Assembly: GCA_022432975.1 (NCBI GenBank)
Contig: CM039502.1
Span: 18,609,453 to 18,673,452, forward strand
Direction: 5' to 3'
Source of the DNA: Begonia masoniana
Taxonomy: Eukaryota; Streptophyta; Magnoliopsida; Cucurbitales; Begoniaceae
DNA length: 64,000 nt
The notes beneath the pieces were generated by a model. It searched no databases. It was not told where the DNA came from and was given only the letters and a program-made list of their open reading frames with translations. A program made the translations under genes and the position numbers. This document shows, in pieces, positions 12,274 to 26,400 of this stretch. Each line of letters begins with the position of its first letter. The first letter of the stretch is position 1.

Positions 12274-15200
12274 TCAATCCAGCTTTACCCTGTCCATATC
12301 ATTAATAACACCCTCCAGCTGTGTAAACGAAAAAGGAAACTAGGTAAAATAATGGGTTGTTTAAAACATGTCGCAAAAATGGTCAAATTAATTTAAGATA
12401 TCCAAAAAAGCTTTGGGAAGAAAGTGGTCTTGTCTTACTTTGACAATCTGACGTAAAAAGTAATCCCCATGTTGTCTTATTGGCTTCGATTCCACAACGT
12501 GAACCATGTCCTGCAGTGAAGTACAACAAGTGCATGTCACATGATATACTTTTATATAAAGATCCCTTTTTTTGCTACAAGACAAAATTACTCGTCTTGT
12601 CTTTATCTCGCATGTTAATATCCCCGATTCTAACTTGTTAGGAAGATAGAACTACAACCCATCAAACCCAACTCATTTGTTAATAAAGATGCATAAAAAT
12701 TTCAAGTGGCAGGGACAAAATAGACATGGGTCTACAATATACACAACATTTATCACTAATTTTAACCACATGATTGAAATAATAAGATTAAAACAATACC
12801 CTTGAAGACTATTTAAAATTTAAGCTAAATATGAGTCGTTGTAGGGTTTGAAGGAAATTTACACATACATCATCAATGTAGAAATCCACATCGGCGTTGG
12901 ACACAATTTTTCCATCAGTTTCAACAGCATGGCTTTTATGCTTGTATGTTATCAGGATAGTCCTGTAAAGCACAAAGTGAAAAGCTTTTGATAAAGTTAC
13001 ACACGTTACAATAGGCTGAAGGGAGTAAAATTAAAAGGAAAACATATCCTTGGGCGTTCTAACCTCAAAGTTGGTTCATCTACTTCCATATAACTTGCAA
13101 GCTTCCCAAGAGAAATGGTGGAATACACTTTCAAAAAAGTTCGAACACCTGATAATAGCTGTTGCTGCTTCACTTCGTAAAGAAATAGTTTCAATTGAAG
13201 TCGATAAGCATCCTACAAGAAAAGCAAAGGTATTTAGAGTGCATCAATACACATCAAGCAGCTAACCATAGCAGATCAACTTTGATATTTGAAGCTATCA
13301 GCGCATGAACTGAATGGGTTGAGGAGCATACTTGACGTACTCACCAAAGAAAATAGTTCAACATAACTATGTTAGCAATTTGTTAAAAAATAATGGCGCT
13401 TCAAAAATATAAATTACCACTTGAAAGTATTATTTCCAATAGCTATAAAGCATTTTCACTCACAAAAAGATGTAATCAATGTACTGTTTCAATTATGACA
13501 ACATACATGGTAAAAAAACCAGAAAAAAACAGCCAAATCATACTCTGCAACGAAATTAGTCTGATAGGTTTCTCGTACGAAGACAGATAAAAAAAAAAAA
13601 AAAAGAACAACATTTGCTTAAATGTTTTGAGAGCCAAGGTCTATCATAAAATTATGGATTGTTCGTCATATATGCTTCTCATGGACTTATATTGGATTTA
13701 TCATTAAAGTCAAAAGACTGCAAGTATAGAACTCAACCAACAAAATTCCAATGCAAATCCGCAGCAGCTCAGAATCGAGAAGTATGTTTTACTACTAATG
13801 TGCAAATGTAACTGGTTGATGGCATCCTTGGAGACAATGGAATCCTCTCCAAACTAGAAAAAGAGCAATCTAAAATTCATACCTGGTTATAGTTTACAAG
13901 GGGCTCCTCAAAACTTGGGACTGAAGGTGTTATGAACTTTGGGCAAGCGTATGAGAAGAGCTCGTCATAGATAGAAAATGCCTCATCATCATATCTTTGC
14001 ATTCTATTCATCTTTTCTCCATACTTTTCTCGTAACTGAGCATTCACAGTTTCTTCAACAAGCTTCACTTGAGGGCAAAGTGAAAGACATAATGCCAACA
14101 ATGCATACATCTGCTCATTCTTTTTCAGTATTTGCTCATATTGAGGAGATTTCTGATGGAATTGCTTGGTTTTATAAATGTACAAGAGAATTTTATTAAA
14201 TTCTCGAATTCCATCGACATACCTGAAAACAAAGCAAATCACATGTGTGCCTTCCCATTATTAATAAAAAATTAAGCATTAGAGTTACTGCTCATATCTC
14301 TTTCAGACTGTAAGTACATATTAGGTGAGGTCATTTAATTTGGAAGTCACAATGCATCTATTGCTCTTGAATTCAACAACAAAATTTTCGCTCAATAAAT
14401 ATACTCTGAATGCACAGGCTTTTAGCAAGCCTTTTTGGAATTCATCCTCAGAGACAGCATCCATCTTCTACCACTAGCTAACACAAAGAATACAAACTAA
14501 AAACAGCAAAGCAGAGGTAGTCTGCATCTATTTAGGGAAAAAACTAAAGACGCATTATGCTGAATAATTGAGATTAATGACATACCTTCGTAGCATAAGA
14601 TTAGCGAATCCAAAATGATATATGGTAGTTATATGGCTCCCAATAACACTTGTGTATACACCTTGTTGACTAATGTCAATGGGAAGTATGCACTTCAAAC
14701 CAGTATGATAATCACCCAAAAGGCAATGAACACGCAGCAATCCCACCATGCTGAAATACCCCAGCACCTTCAAGACATTACTCCCACCACTGTAATCATA
14801 CCCATCAGTAGCAGTAAATTGTACAAGGCCTTCCTTCTCCTGCTCGAGAATTTGGGAGATCGAAGATTTCTCAACAAGTGCTTGTAAGAAGTTAAGAACC
14901 CCATAGACGTTCCAAGCCTGTTCAGGGAAAATAAATCAACAATTACAGCAATTATGCACTTAATAAAACATAATATAAAAATTCGTGATAAATACTGACA
15001 AACAAAGGCTAATAAATATCTAACATCTGCAACAACAAAAAAAAAAAGATAAAAAATTTACTCAGTTCAACTCCTAGATTAATCTCCCTCCCCCAAAGTA
15101 ATGATGGTCTGAACAGACAATTTGAGGCCATGATGCAAAAACAGAACAGATGAAGAAGAAAAGGAAGAAATACTTTTGAATTACAAAACTCCATATATTT

Positions 15201-15989
15201 TATTCCATTTTAGACGAAATTTCAGAGGCTTCAGTACTCATGTAAGGTTGGCTTGTGGAACTTATTTCTTCTCTCCTACAAGAGCAATTTTTTTTTTTTT
15301 TTTTTTTTTTAAAGAAGAAATGGAAGTCTGACACCATCTCCCAATATTATGATTTTTCGTTTCCCCAGCAGCCTAAGTCAATTGCAACTTTTTCATCGAT
15401 TCCCTTCCCCCACTTTCTAGAAGACCACCTTTGAATTTACTTTGACATAACAAATCAATGCAAACAGACAAACCTGATCAAATTGTCTCAAAAGAGCAAC
15501 CTCCTGCTCAGTTTTGGTTTTCATTTTTGCTCTGTACTGACAAAAGCTCTGAAATTGGTACACAAACTCGTCCACCATATCCCACAACCACTGATTTGGA
15601 AGCTGCATATTAACAACCCCGTGCAGAACCACCTGAAACAAGCTACAGTAATTATCCCAGGAATCAATTCTCTGCTTCAAGGTGGGGGATAACCTCGCAT
15701 AGAGGTGGCGGAACCACATCTCGCGGTAAAGGAGGCAAAAGACGTGGTCGTTATCGACGTACTGCGCCACCGCATCGACGGAGGGCCATGGCGTATCCTT
15801 AAAGAGACGGTCAGAGAGAGTATGGAAGGAAGTCTCGTACATTTGGTGGATCTCGTATACATTCTTCTCGCGAATATGGCGGTAAAGGTGGACGACGAAA
15901 GACTTGACAGAATCAGGAACGAAGTTAGGGTCGTAACCAACGTCGGACGAGGGCGCTGCCGGTGCATCCTCATAGTCAAAGCTAGCCAT
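12274..15989 (-). CDS. EIF3L: Eukaryotic translation initiation factor 3 subunit L
   Basis: Seven exons on the minus strand: 15989-15474, 14917-14586, 14222-13883, 13212-13064, 12962-12869, 12510-12439 and 12318-12274. They sum to 1548 bp, 515 aa plus stop, close to the usual plant eIF3l length. Diagnostic stretches are PDSVKSFVVHLYRHIREKN and NDHVFCLLYREMWFRHLYAR in exon 1, GDYHTGLKCILPIDI and FANLMLRRY over exons 2-3, and KLASYMEVDEPTLRTIL in the PCI-like C-terminus. eIF3L is a PCI subunit of the 13-subunit eIF3 complex that loads mRNA and initiator tRNA on the 40S ribosome in the cytosol. The start is the first ATG of the open frame (MASFDYEDAP). All splice sites are GT-AG and phases agree. 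Nothing is broken. Confidence 0.95.
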
Positions 15990-16133
15990 GATAATTCAGC
16001 TTTCTCTTCCTGTGACGATTTTGCTTCGATAGGAGATATTAGGGTTTACTGAAACGAAGCACTGGTCGCGGACCCGGTGGTAGTGGTGATGGGTTGGTGA
16101 CAAAATGACGTTAGAATTGCCCATACCCGACAA

Positions 16134-16170
16134 CTTATGGGCCTGTTTGGAATGGGCTTTAGGCCCATTA
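16134..16170 (-). promoter_or_regulatory. Site II-type (TGGGCC) elements upstream of eIF3L
   Basis: ATGGGCC at 16137-16143 and AGGCCCAT at 16161-16168 lie about 150-180 bp upstream of the eIF3L start codon. GGCCCA/TGGGCC 'site II' motifs are a known class of plant promoter element enriched in translation and ribosomal genes and bound by TCP factors. The function here is inferred from position and gene type. Confidence 0.5.
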
Positions 16171-16943
16171 ACTAAAATTATTGTAGTTTATTTGCTATTT
16201 TTCATCATACATTTAGAAGTCAACTTTAGAAGAAGAATGTTACAGGGTAACGTTTGTTAAAGAGACAGCCCACCAATGCCTAAAACCAACTTATAACTTA
16301 TGGTGGAAATAGGTTCACTTAAAACCGAACCAAATTTATAATATTTTAAATTGAAATTGAAAATGAAAATTACAAATTATAGACTTAAATCGATCAAAAC
16401 CGGGCCAAAGCAAGTTTAAACCAGACCAAACCAAATCAAAACCGAGCTTAAACCTAAAAAAATCAAGAACCAAAATCAAAACTGAGCAAAACCAAAAAAT
16501 GTCGGTCCAGTTGAGGTTCGTGTTCGGTTTTGACTCTTGATCGGTTCAGATTCGATTTCAAAAATTTTGAAACTAAACCAATTGGTTTAGTTTCAATTGA
16601 GGGTGCAACCGTACCAAACTGGACCGATTCCACCCCTAATTAACACACTACATACATTCAGAATTTTCAGTTTTAAGTACCAAAGACTTCACCTTTTCAA
16701 ATCTTAAAATTCCTCCCCCATCCCTAAATTAATAATCACAGAAACTAGAGAGAGAGAGAGAGAGAGTATCCCACAACCATCTATCACATACTAAGACTCC
16801 ACAAACAGCAGGCCCTGTCTGCAATTAGAAACTTCCTGTACAGCATCAGCTAAACCACCTTAACAATTGCATGTTTGACTCCATTCACCATTGTCGGTAA
16901 GGTCATAAAAACGATCCGAAGTTTGTCAATTATACTTCGATAG
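16171..16943. other. Intergenic space upstream of eIF3L / downstream of the membrane-protein gene
   Basis: AT-rich sequence with a stretch of 'aaaccgaacc/aaaccaaa' wording (16310-16640) and a (GA)n microsatellite at about 16748-16767. No coding feature is supported. Confidence 0.5.
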
Positions 16944-19626
16944 TCAAACTCTTTGCCTGTTAGTAACAGAGTGAGTCCCGTGCGGAACTTCTTGGTAACT
17001 TTCATTTTCATCTTCATCGTCGGAGGACAGGATAGACGACCCCATCCATGCCTTAAACCCTTCATGAACTCGTCTTTCCACGTCCGGTGTGACTTCCAAT
17101 GGATTTGCTTCAAACATTTCAACTCCAAGGCTTCTACCACCAAAGTCTCCCTCATCTAGAATTGCGGCTGCTTTCCTTTTGAGAAAGAAAGCAGCTCCCC
17201 CATACAGAGAGACAAGTCCCCATGAGGCAATCTCGTAGCACCAGAACAAGGGGACAGAGCAGTTGCTGCCTAAGGTGAGGAGGCTTGAACCAAGAAACAG
17301 CGCTAGAAGACCAAAGATGACAGCGAATATGACATTCAAAATACCAAGACATCGAACTCCTCCTGGATATTATGGAATTAAAAATGTTGAAAATAAAACG
17401 TTAGCATCTAAAGCAAAGCCCAAACAATTAGCTTGTCATACAAATTATTCAGGGTAATACTAAGTTTACATTTTAATTTTACACTTTAATCTTACATCAT
17501 ATACATCATAGCATAACGCTTGTATCATTCATTGATTGGTATAGTAATTAAAATAATTTATAATAGTTAAAATAATACATTAACTGCACTAATCAACGAA
17601 CGACACATAAATGCCACTTGATGAGGTAAAATTAGACCATAGAATTAATGAGTAAACCTATCATTACTCAGTTACATATCTACATATGTGCCTTAATTAC
17701 TGAGAAGCTTTATCAAAGGGCAAGCTTCCCTAGCTTCACCGGGAGATATCCAAACATAAATGTTCAATAGGGGGTAGACAAAACTGTGTTGATAGGATTC
17801 AAAACGTCGGACACAGCACGTTGTGCAGTATTTCGAGGATGAGAGATAGGAGAAAGTTACAATTGTGCAAGGAGGGAAAGAACATGCTGACAGTTTTATG
17901 GAGTTAACTTTCGGAACTGAGCTGTAAATCCTAAAGGGTATAATGATATGCCAAAAAGCATCCTTTTACTTGGTAAGAAAGCAAGATAAAATTTATTAAA
18001 TAAATCTATAAATCAGTTTAACAGAGAAAGTTATAAAGGAGACAAAAACCAAATGACTATAAGACTAGTCCAAAAAAGAAAAACTCAATAAAGACATATT
18101 CTTCGGGTCTACCAATTGTGAAACAACCGATCCTCTGAAAGCTATAAACCGTAAATTAATTCAGGAAGATGGACATTTGAAATTAGTTCAAATCTTTCAT
18201 CCGATAATTAAATCAATCGATCAAATTATTACCCATTACCCCGGATAATATAATGATTTGACGAATAAAATAAGATATCAAAATAGCTATAGATACTGAA
18301 GATTGGTTTTAGATAAAACCTCCCCTACCACAGAATGCAATCGATAGAATTAGACTCATACAGTATTGATCATAGCATCTGAGTTTATAGATAACTAAGA
18401 TATAATAAATTCACAAGAGAATGGCAGAGATTCACCTCGTCTTGAAGCACAAAAATTATTTTCGACAACCTTCAAGCAGCCATGTCTAGTTGGAGCAGAA
18501 TAAGCGACTGCTATTCCTGTATCACGACATATAACAATGACAGCTGAATATCTTAACAGCTACAAATGTAAAATGTTTGCATATTGAAATTGAAATTGCA
18601 CATAACCACTGATTTTTTTTACTCAGAAATATTTAGATACTGATGTCATTAAGACCAGATAAAGCAAAGAGAATGATGCAATATAATAATTTCTAGCATA
18701 TCACAAAAGCATAGGTTAATGTAATTTTAAGCAGGTGCTCGTCATGGAAAAAATATATACAGCCAGTAGAATGGAAACTGGATAAATCCCAATTCCAAAA
18801 ATTTTGATTTCCGTGCTACGCGGTGACTACTAATGTTTTTTAACAATAACGAATATCAGTCTTTCCTTCCAAAACATAGAAACAAGTGCAAAAAAATATT
18901 GAATATCATAAAAACAAAGCAATAACGTGCTATTTACTTGAAAGAATACCCGAAATTGGAGATGCTCCCTAATGACGTAACCAATCTTGAAACATTCATA
19001 ATAGAGGAAAATCAGAGTTCCAGTTAAAAAGAATCGAATTCAAAAATGATGAGAGAAATATAATGAGGGCCCGCTGGGGATGACTAGTAGCACATCTCTA
19101 GTGCTTTTTTTTTTGTCCTGATCCTTGACAATTATAGCTTATTCAAAACAATCAAACTCCCAATTCTCCACATTGATTAGCATCAATGAAGAAAATCTTT
19201 TAGGTTTCATTAAGTTAAAAAAAAAATTAAGAAGCTTGAGTTTTCCTCACCTGCAACAAGATACAATGATGATATTAAGAATATGATAGCTGAAGGAATG
19301 AATACAACCATCCAGTAATAGTCCACAGTTTCTTGGTCAGTGAGATAGAAAGCTCCAGGCAAGAGATCGGAATCGCCTCCTTTCAGGTTCATGGGTAAGG
19401 GCTGAACCCTCATTTCACTACAGAACAGTCTGTTCCCGTTGTCGCGGGGGAAGACAATGTTCAAACTAATAATAGCGCATACAACAACTACAGTCCCTAT
19501 AAAAGTCAGCAAAACCATCACGAGCGGTCTCTGAATCTTGCTCCAGGCTTTGTCTTCTTCCCGGAGACTCTGATACTCGTGTTTCGGCATGAAAGCCTGG
19601 CGAAGGGCATCTCCAATAATAGACAT
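16944..19626 (-). CDS. Conserved plant membrane protein with four predicted helices, function unknown
   Basis: Three exons on the minus strand: 19626-19251, 18516-18436 and 17362-16944, 876 bp or 291 aa in one frame. The protein begins MSIIGDALRQAFMPKHEYQS. Four hydrophobic segments are visible: VMVLLTFIGTVVVVCAIISL (about 34-58), WMVVFIPSAIIFLISSLYLV (about 105-125), ILNVIFAVIFGLLALFLGSS (about 158-185) and FWCYEIASWGLVSLYGGAAF (about 193-220). The C-terminal 75 residues are hydrophilic and acidic (SSDDEDENES), probably cytosolic. It resembles a widespread uncharacterised plant family with the same start; I cannot name a biochemical role. It is head-to-head with the TOL gene, 788 bp between start codons. 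Confidence 0.8.
17452..17669. mobile_element. MITE in intron 2 of the membrane-protein gene
   Basis: It begins GGGTAATACTAAGTTTAC and ends GTAAACCTATCATTACTC, imperfect terminal inverted repeats of about 18 bp. The centre has TCATTCATTGATTGGTATAGT and ACTAATCAACGAACGAC as an inverted pair. It is about 218 bp long with no coding potential. Confidence 0.7.
17670..18435. other. Remainder of intron 2 of the membrane-protein gene
   Basis: AT-rich intronic sequence; no further feature seen. Intron 1 (18517-19250) is likewise unremarkable. Confidence 0.5.
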
Positions 19627-20414
19627 TTAATCCAACAGGTGGAAGTCTTCTATCAAGAGACCCTAGTTCAAATCCAATCCGAACCCAGCAATACAATCGA
19701 ACAGCAGCTTCCTAATTCTCTCGCATGTATTACATCTAGGGATTCTAGGCCTCAAACAGGTAAAAAAAAAACGTCGAAAAGAAATTAAACTACAATGATT
19801 AACGTTTCCTTGAAGCGGAAGATTGAAATGAAACGAACCCTAATCAAATTAATGAACGTAGAACCTCGAGCTCGAATGACTTGGGAATCAGGCGAGGGAA
19901 ATGAAAATGGAAGAAAGAGAGTAGAATCATCTGTTGCTTCAAATGAGATCATCACCGCCTTTTAAGCAGCCAGTGAAATTTGGCGGGTTTTCATGTGCGG
20001 TGGCGCGTACGGTTCCCAACGGTGCGGTTCCCTGGTAATTAACCTGATGATTAACTGCTAATCTGATTTTATTTGTTAAAAGAAATTACTAATACTTTTA
20101 ATTAAATTATTATTAATTTATGCGCGAGTGATCTAGGACACGTGGCTCGCATTAGCCACATCAGATCCGTCCGTTGAAAAAGTTTTGATTCGATGGTCAA
20201 TTATTTTAATCAAATCTCCGAAAAATCTTGAAGTATTGGATAAAATGAAGAATTTCATCGACGGCGGAAGGGCACGGCAGCCTCCTGCAGGAGTGAAGAG
20301 AGGTTTCAATCACCGGTAGAGCCGAGGGAGGGAGCCTTGATTCTTCGCTTGTTCGGCCGCGAAAGGAGATTACGATCGCCGAGGGCGAGTTGTTCGGTTA
20401 AGTGGAAGAAAAAA
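19627..20414. promoter_or_regulatory. Divergent promoter between the membrane-protein gene (-) and TOL (+)
   Basis: The 788 bp between the two start codons must hold both promoters and 5' UTRs. Motifs visible are an E2F-like TTTGGCGGG at about 19979-19987, an MSA-like CCCAACGGTG at about 20016-20025, and a G-box (ACACGTGGC, core 20139-20144). The motifs are short and their use is not established by sequence alone. Confidence 0.45.
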
Positions 20415-23400
20415 ATGGTGAATTCTATGGTGGAACGTGCCACCAGCGATATGCTGATCGGTCCTGACTGGGCGATGAACATCGAGATCTGTGATATGCT
20501 AAATCATGACCCTTCGTAAGCGTGAACGCCGCACCGGCGACTCTTTTAATACTCTCTCTCTTTCTCTCATCTCTCTAGACTCTCCAGCGTAAAACAGTAT
20601 TATTGCTAAAAATATTGTTTTTTTTTTTACTGTGTATGGCCGACATGTCTACTCTGCTATGCTTTTTAAAAAAAAAAAAAAATCAAACTGTTGAAATTGT
20701 ATTTCGTTTTTGTTGCAAATTTCAACACAAAAGTTGTACTTTCTGACTTTGAACAAAGTTATAATATCAGAACAGTGAATGCCCTTTTCAAACTGTTTTT
20801 ATTGTTAAATTCGATGCATTCTAGCTTTTCAAGTGTAACATTCATGTATGATGTCGAGACGTTGTAACGGGATGTGATTGCTAAGTGCACGTGGTTTAGC
20901 AGCTATTAAGTTATGGAACGAATATTTAGTTGATAATAGGGAAGCTAGGGCTTGTATTAGCGATTGCTGGCTACTAAAAAAGTATCAAGCATAGAAAACT
21001 AGAGATAATTTTGGTAGATTCATATGGCTTGGAACCTCCTAGTTGTCTGGTTACAATGTGATGATTTGCAGAGTAGGTCTACTGCAACGTGTGTGTCTGA
21101 AAGTTCGCATTTTGTTATGATTTTTTTTATCAGATCAGAAGAATCAGTCATGATTTCTGTTTACTTTGTCGTAGACAAAATTTCTATGTTAGTTGATGGT
21201 GGACGTCTTTTTTTCTTCAAACAAAGTGTAGAGTTTTAAGATTGATGGTGATATTTCAGGCAAGCAAAAGCTATTGTTAAAGTGATAACGAAGCGCCTTG
21301 GCAGTAAGAATTCAAAAGTTCAACTTCTTACTTTAACAGTGAGTTATGGGAAATTTTATTCTCTGTTTTTTTTTTTTTTTGTTTTGTTATTTATTCTGGT
21401 TCTTGTGGAGGATATTGATGTCTTTACTCTCGTTTTTCGTAAAGGATTAATAATTGGGGTTCATGAATCTTTTCCTATTCCCAGGTTCCGAAAAAATTTC
21501 ATTTATATTTGAAGACAGAGGTTTATAACTCTGTGGGATTATCCCAAGTTATTGTAAATTTAAAATAGGAAAAATGATGAAATAATGGGAAGTGAATATA
21601 GTCTCTTGTAGATTGACAATTTATCTATTTCTCTCATTTTCTCAGATTTTAGAATCACCGTAGTATTATATGTGAATTCACAATTCATTATTATTTTTTT
21701 ATTATTTATCTTTTCGCACAATTGTCTTGTCTCTTGTCATATTTAGCAATTTCATTCAAGGAAGAGTAATTTTGTCGCATTGTAACTATTTTATCAGCTC
21801 TTGGAGACAATTGTAAAGAATTGCGGAGACATTGTTCATATCCATGTGGCAGAGAAGGATATTCTTCATGACATGGTGAAAATAGTGAAGAAGAAGGTAA
21901 AGATTATTCTTGAATATTTGATTATTCTGATTTATTATATTCGTTAATATTAGTAAAAAAATGTTATTTGTTTTTTGGTGTGTATGTAGCCTGACTTTCA
22001 TGTCAAAGAGAAGATTTTGATTTTGATAGATACTTGGCAAGAAGCTTTTGGAGGGTCAAGGGCTAGATATCCTCAATTCTATGCTGCATACCAGGAACTG
22101 TTGGTCAGTTATGAACTATGTTCCTCAATTTATTTTTAAAGATTTTCAATGTTAATATGCCTTAGTGTTTACTGTTTTCTGTGGAAAATTTTATTGCAAT
22201 ATGCCGTGACCCTACATGTCTCTACAGTGTATGCTCATGCATACTTTTATGTTATCTATCAGTACCACAAATTATGTGAGTCCCATAACTTGTGTATTTC
22301 AGCGTGCGGGTGCAGTTTTTCCCCAGAGAGGTGAGAATTCTGCTCCAGTTTTTACACCTCCACAAACACAACCTTTAGCTTCAAATCCTCAGAATCTGCG
22401 CAATCCAAATCACCGGCACGATGCAGCTGGGACATCTGCTGAGTCTGAGTTCCCAGCCTTAAGGTAAACAACTAGTTTTTTAATATCTTTTTTCATCAGT
22501 TGTTGCAAACTGTCTTTGTTTGATGTTCCAATTTTCATTTTTGTCAAATGATGAAGTTGATACTTTTTTTTTTCTGATTATTCAATCACTGAAAATTTAT
22601 TATTGCATGAAAATTTAATTCAAATCATTTGAATCTGGATTCTATCACTTAAAGAAAAAAAAAAATTGACAGCTATACACAACAATGATATTTACTTCAA
22701 GACAAATAAATCATAAATCACCTGATAGTATAACAATTGAATATCCATCACTCTCCTTTAAGTTGGTGAATGTATATGATGAACTATAATCTTCTTTTCG
22801 TGAGAATTTCCTAAGGCTGGTAGTCCTCTGCACTAATTGAGAAGAAAAACAACACAAACAACGGCAACACCACAAGTCTGCAAAATACTTAGATTCGGAT
22901 AAAACTATCCTCTGGATAGAAATGAATACCAAATAGTTTATTCACAAAATATTCAATACCTTAAATCACTTCATTCACCCTCTATTTATAATAAAGTAAA
23001 GTACTTATAATACTTAAATTAACCCTCTAACATATCTCTAATATTACTAAATCACTCATTTAATATATTCTTAATAGTATATCAATAATTTCCACCTTGC
23101 TGATTATCCCTTGAAACATGTGATTTGGTAATCTCTTTGTGAAACATCTGCAAGTTAATCCAGATATAAAAGGCAAATAAGACCGCTCTCCAATTTCTAT
23201 GTTATAAGTATCTATTTGTTTCGCGCTTCATACGATCACTTTGTGAGCAATGTTAATAGCAACTTTGCCATTACTTTACCATGTTGTAGGAATATGACAA
23301 TCCGCTTTAAGATCATTGTGAAGTGTTTTGGCTAAAGTTTTAAGGGATATGAATGGTACATGACTGGGCAACAAAGGTGTAATGAGAATCCACCTTCGTC

Positions 23401-26400
23401 ATCTCTGAGTGATAAAAATGACTAAAAAAAAATCTTCACGTCTTAGATGACTCAAAAAAATAGAAAAGATTTCAAATTTTTTGGCAGATCAGGAAAAGAA
23501 AAACAGTGCATAAATAGAATGGCTTTGATACCATGTTGAATGAAAATTAATTTCTTTATAATCATTTGAATCTGGATGACATCCATGACATACTAACACT
23601 AACCTACCACAAAATTAAGCTATTAAACAATACTGTCAGCTCTATCAGTCTAAGTTCATGGAGTGCTACTAAATATATGGAAAAACAACCGTAGCTATAT
23701 ACAACAATAATACTTAAAAATTCCTTTTTGATAAGGAACTGTAACCAATAATGCTGAGTAACTTTATTCAACCGATAATGCCAAGTAACTTTATTCAACT
23801 GATAATGCCAATGGCGAGGATGGTTATTGGTTGTAAATTTAATAGTAAGCAATTTTCTGTTGTGTTCATGGGGCTGCATATTCTTTTAAATCTATTCTTG
23901 ATGATTTTCATTTTAGTAGGTAGGTGTTGTCAAACCAAGTAAAATATATGTTGTTGGCCATAGAATTTTATTCTGATTTGAATTTCTCTTTCTCCAGCCT
24001 GTCAGAAATTCAGAATGCTCGCGGAATTATGGATGTCCTTTCAGAGATGCTGAATGCATTAGATCCTGTGAACAAAGATGTATTTTTCTCAAGTTTGGTG
24101 TGCCTAATAAAGTTGATAGTTTTATCTTTATTGTCCTAGTTGTCTGATGCTTTTTTTTAAGATTAATTTTAGATTAAAACTAGAATGTACAACTACTTTT
24201 TAAAAAAAATTTCACCGTCAATCTACTACATTTTTCTCCTTCTCAATCTCCAACCCCTATTTTGCATTAGTGACATAGTTACTTTTCCTCCGCCTACCAA
24301 GAATCATAACTGATATATATTTACAGAATTTTATAGTTTTAATTAATTTTTTTAGTGGACGCACGCTTTTAAATATGCTTTTCTGTGGTGTAGGCGATTA
24401 GGCAAGAGGTTATTGTTGACTTGGTGGAACGGTGTCGTACATATAAGCAGAGAGTGGTACACCTAGTTAATGTGACTTCGTAAGTCTTCATATTTCCATT
24501 CTAGTCACTATAAGGTCATGGTATAGTTTTAATGCAACTCTGCATCATTTTACATCCTTTTTGTGTGCAGACACGTGCTTTATCAATTTAGGTGATAGGT
24601 TTATGGAGTAATTTATTTGGAGGTTTGATTTGAATAGTTGTGGAGACTAATGTTTTGTGTGGGGCCTATATGAAAGTGGCTGGAGTTGAGCTTTTTATTT
24701 TCTGAACATAAAGGAATAAATAGGCTTTATTACTACGCCCCGACGTAACAAATTTTCTTTGAAGTTATGGGTTTAAGACAATTTCAAAATTTTATGTTGA
24801 TTTCTGATTGATTTTTAGTATTGGTTATCTCTTTGTGCATGATAAAGACATTGTCCCTTGCGGAGTTGTTTTTATTATAAACAGCTTCAACTAAGAGTTG
24901 AAACTCTTGTGGCACAATTCTAGATAAAGGGAAAAAGTATAGTGAATTCAATCTAGAAGCGTTGGTAACTCATTAATAGAAAACCTGCTCTGTTTTCCTC
25001 TACCACATTGATGATTGATGAGGACATTAAATGGATCATGGTCCTGATTTCTAATCTTCTTCAGTTGTTTTGCAAGAATAACATAGAGAGGCTTAGCCAA
25101 TTAAAAATGAGATCGACCGTAGAACTGATATTTTAAGAGTAGCTTTGATGGATAGTTGTCTAGGTGCGAGCAAATTACTTAATTTTGACAAAGTGCCTTG
25201 ATTAAATTGTTCTATTTCAATTTCGAATCCTTGTGGTCACAAGGAAGTGGACGCATTTTTTTTCGCAAGCCAGAGTTCTAGATATTAAATGCAACTATTC
25301 ACATGATCGTAATCTATTATTCGATGAACTTCCAGAAGGGACTTTGCTTTCAAGTTGAAGTTATTGAATTGTCACTATTTTGTAGGGATGAATCACTGCT
25401 CTGCCAAGGATTAGCTCTAAATGATGACCTGGAGCGGATACTTGCCAAACATGAAGCCATTGCTTCAGGAACTCCTATGCGAGTAGAAAACCATATTCCT
25501 GTTACTGTTACTGCGGGAGCTGTTGTTGATGTTGATGCTGGACGCAACAGCAAACCGTCCCTCACCGAGTAATTATAATTTTCAAAACTTCTATCGAAAA
25601 GAAAGATATCATTTCTTGAAACTGGTTAACATTTGAAACTTTCACCTGTGCTGATACATAAATTCACACATCATACTTTCTTTTTTGTGTCTATAAGCAA
25701 AAAATATGCTATGCAGATTTGCTTCTCTTATAGTGATTTATTCCAGCATTTAAAGTCTTAAGTTTCGTTGTTCATTAATTTGATTTTTCAAATGCAGAGG
25801 TTCAAATTTTGGATCACTGACTCGAAATCAATCGCTGCTTCCTGTGCCTCCCGCAAGCAATGGTCTGGCTACTCTTGTAAGTGTGGATCCCAAAATGGAC
25901 TTGCTGAGTGGTGACGACTATAACTCACCGACAGCAGAGCCTTCATTGGCTCTCGTACCTATTGTACAACCACAACCAACTCTTCCTGTGTCCGAGCAGA
26001 ATGCACTCATTTTGTTCGACATGTTTTCTAATACTAGTAATGCTTCCAATTCTGCCACTGTGAATGGACAAACACAAACCTTGACCTCTCAATCTCCTTA
26101 TCCCAATGGAAGTACTTCCAACGTGGGTTTGCATCACAACGAGCATTCATTGTACATGAATGGCCCCAGGACAACGTGGAATGGCCAGGCTACCCACCAG
26201 CAGCAGCCACCTCCTCCCCTAGGCTATGGTACAACAGTTCTCACTTTGTTTCTCCTTCGTGCCTTTTTTTTACAGTAATCTGAAATGAAAGGTTTTTCGG
26301 AGTCCATGAATTTGGTTCATGCATACATGTCTGGTAGTCGATCTCTTAGGATAAATAAGAAAAAACAATGCAGGTGCTCAAAGTGGCGGGTCATTACCAC

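Noticed and set aside
20337..20414. Upstream in-frame extension of the TOL start
   Set aside because: The family begins at [11 protein letters not shown]; the extra 26 residues are basic and low-complexity, fitting 5' UTR.
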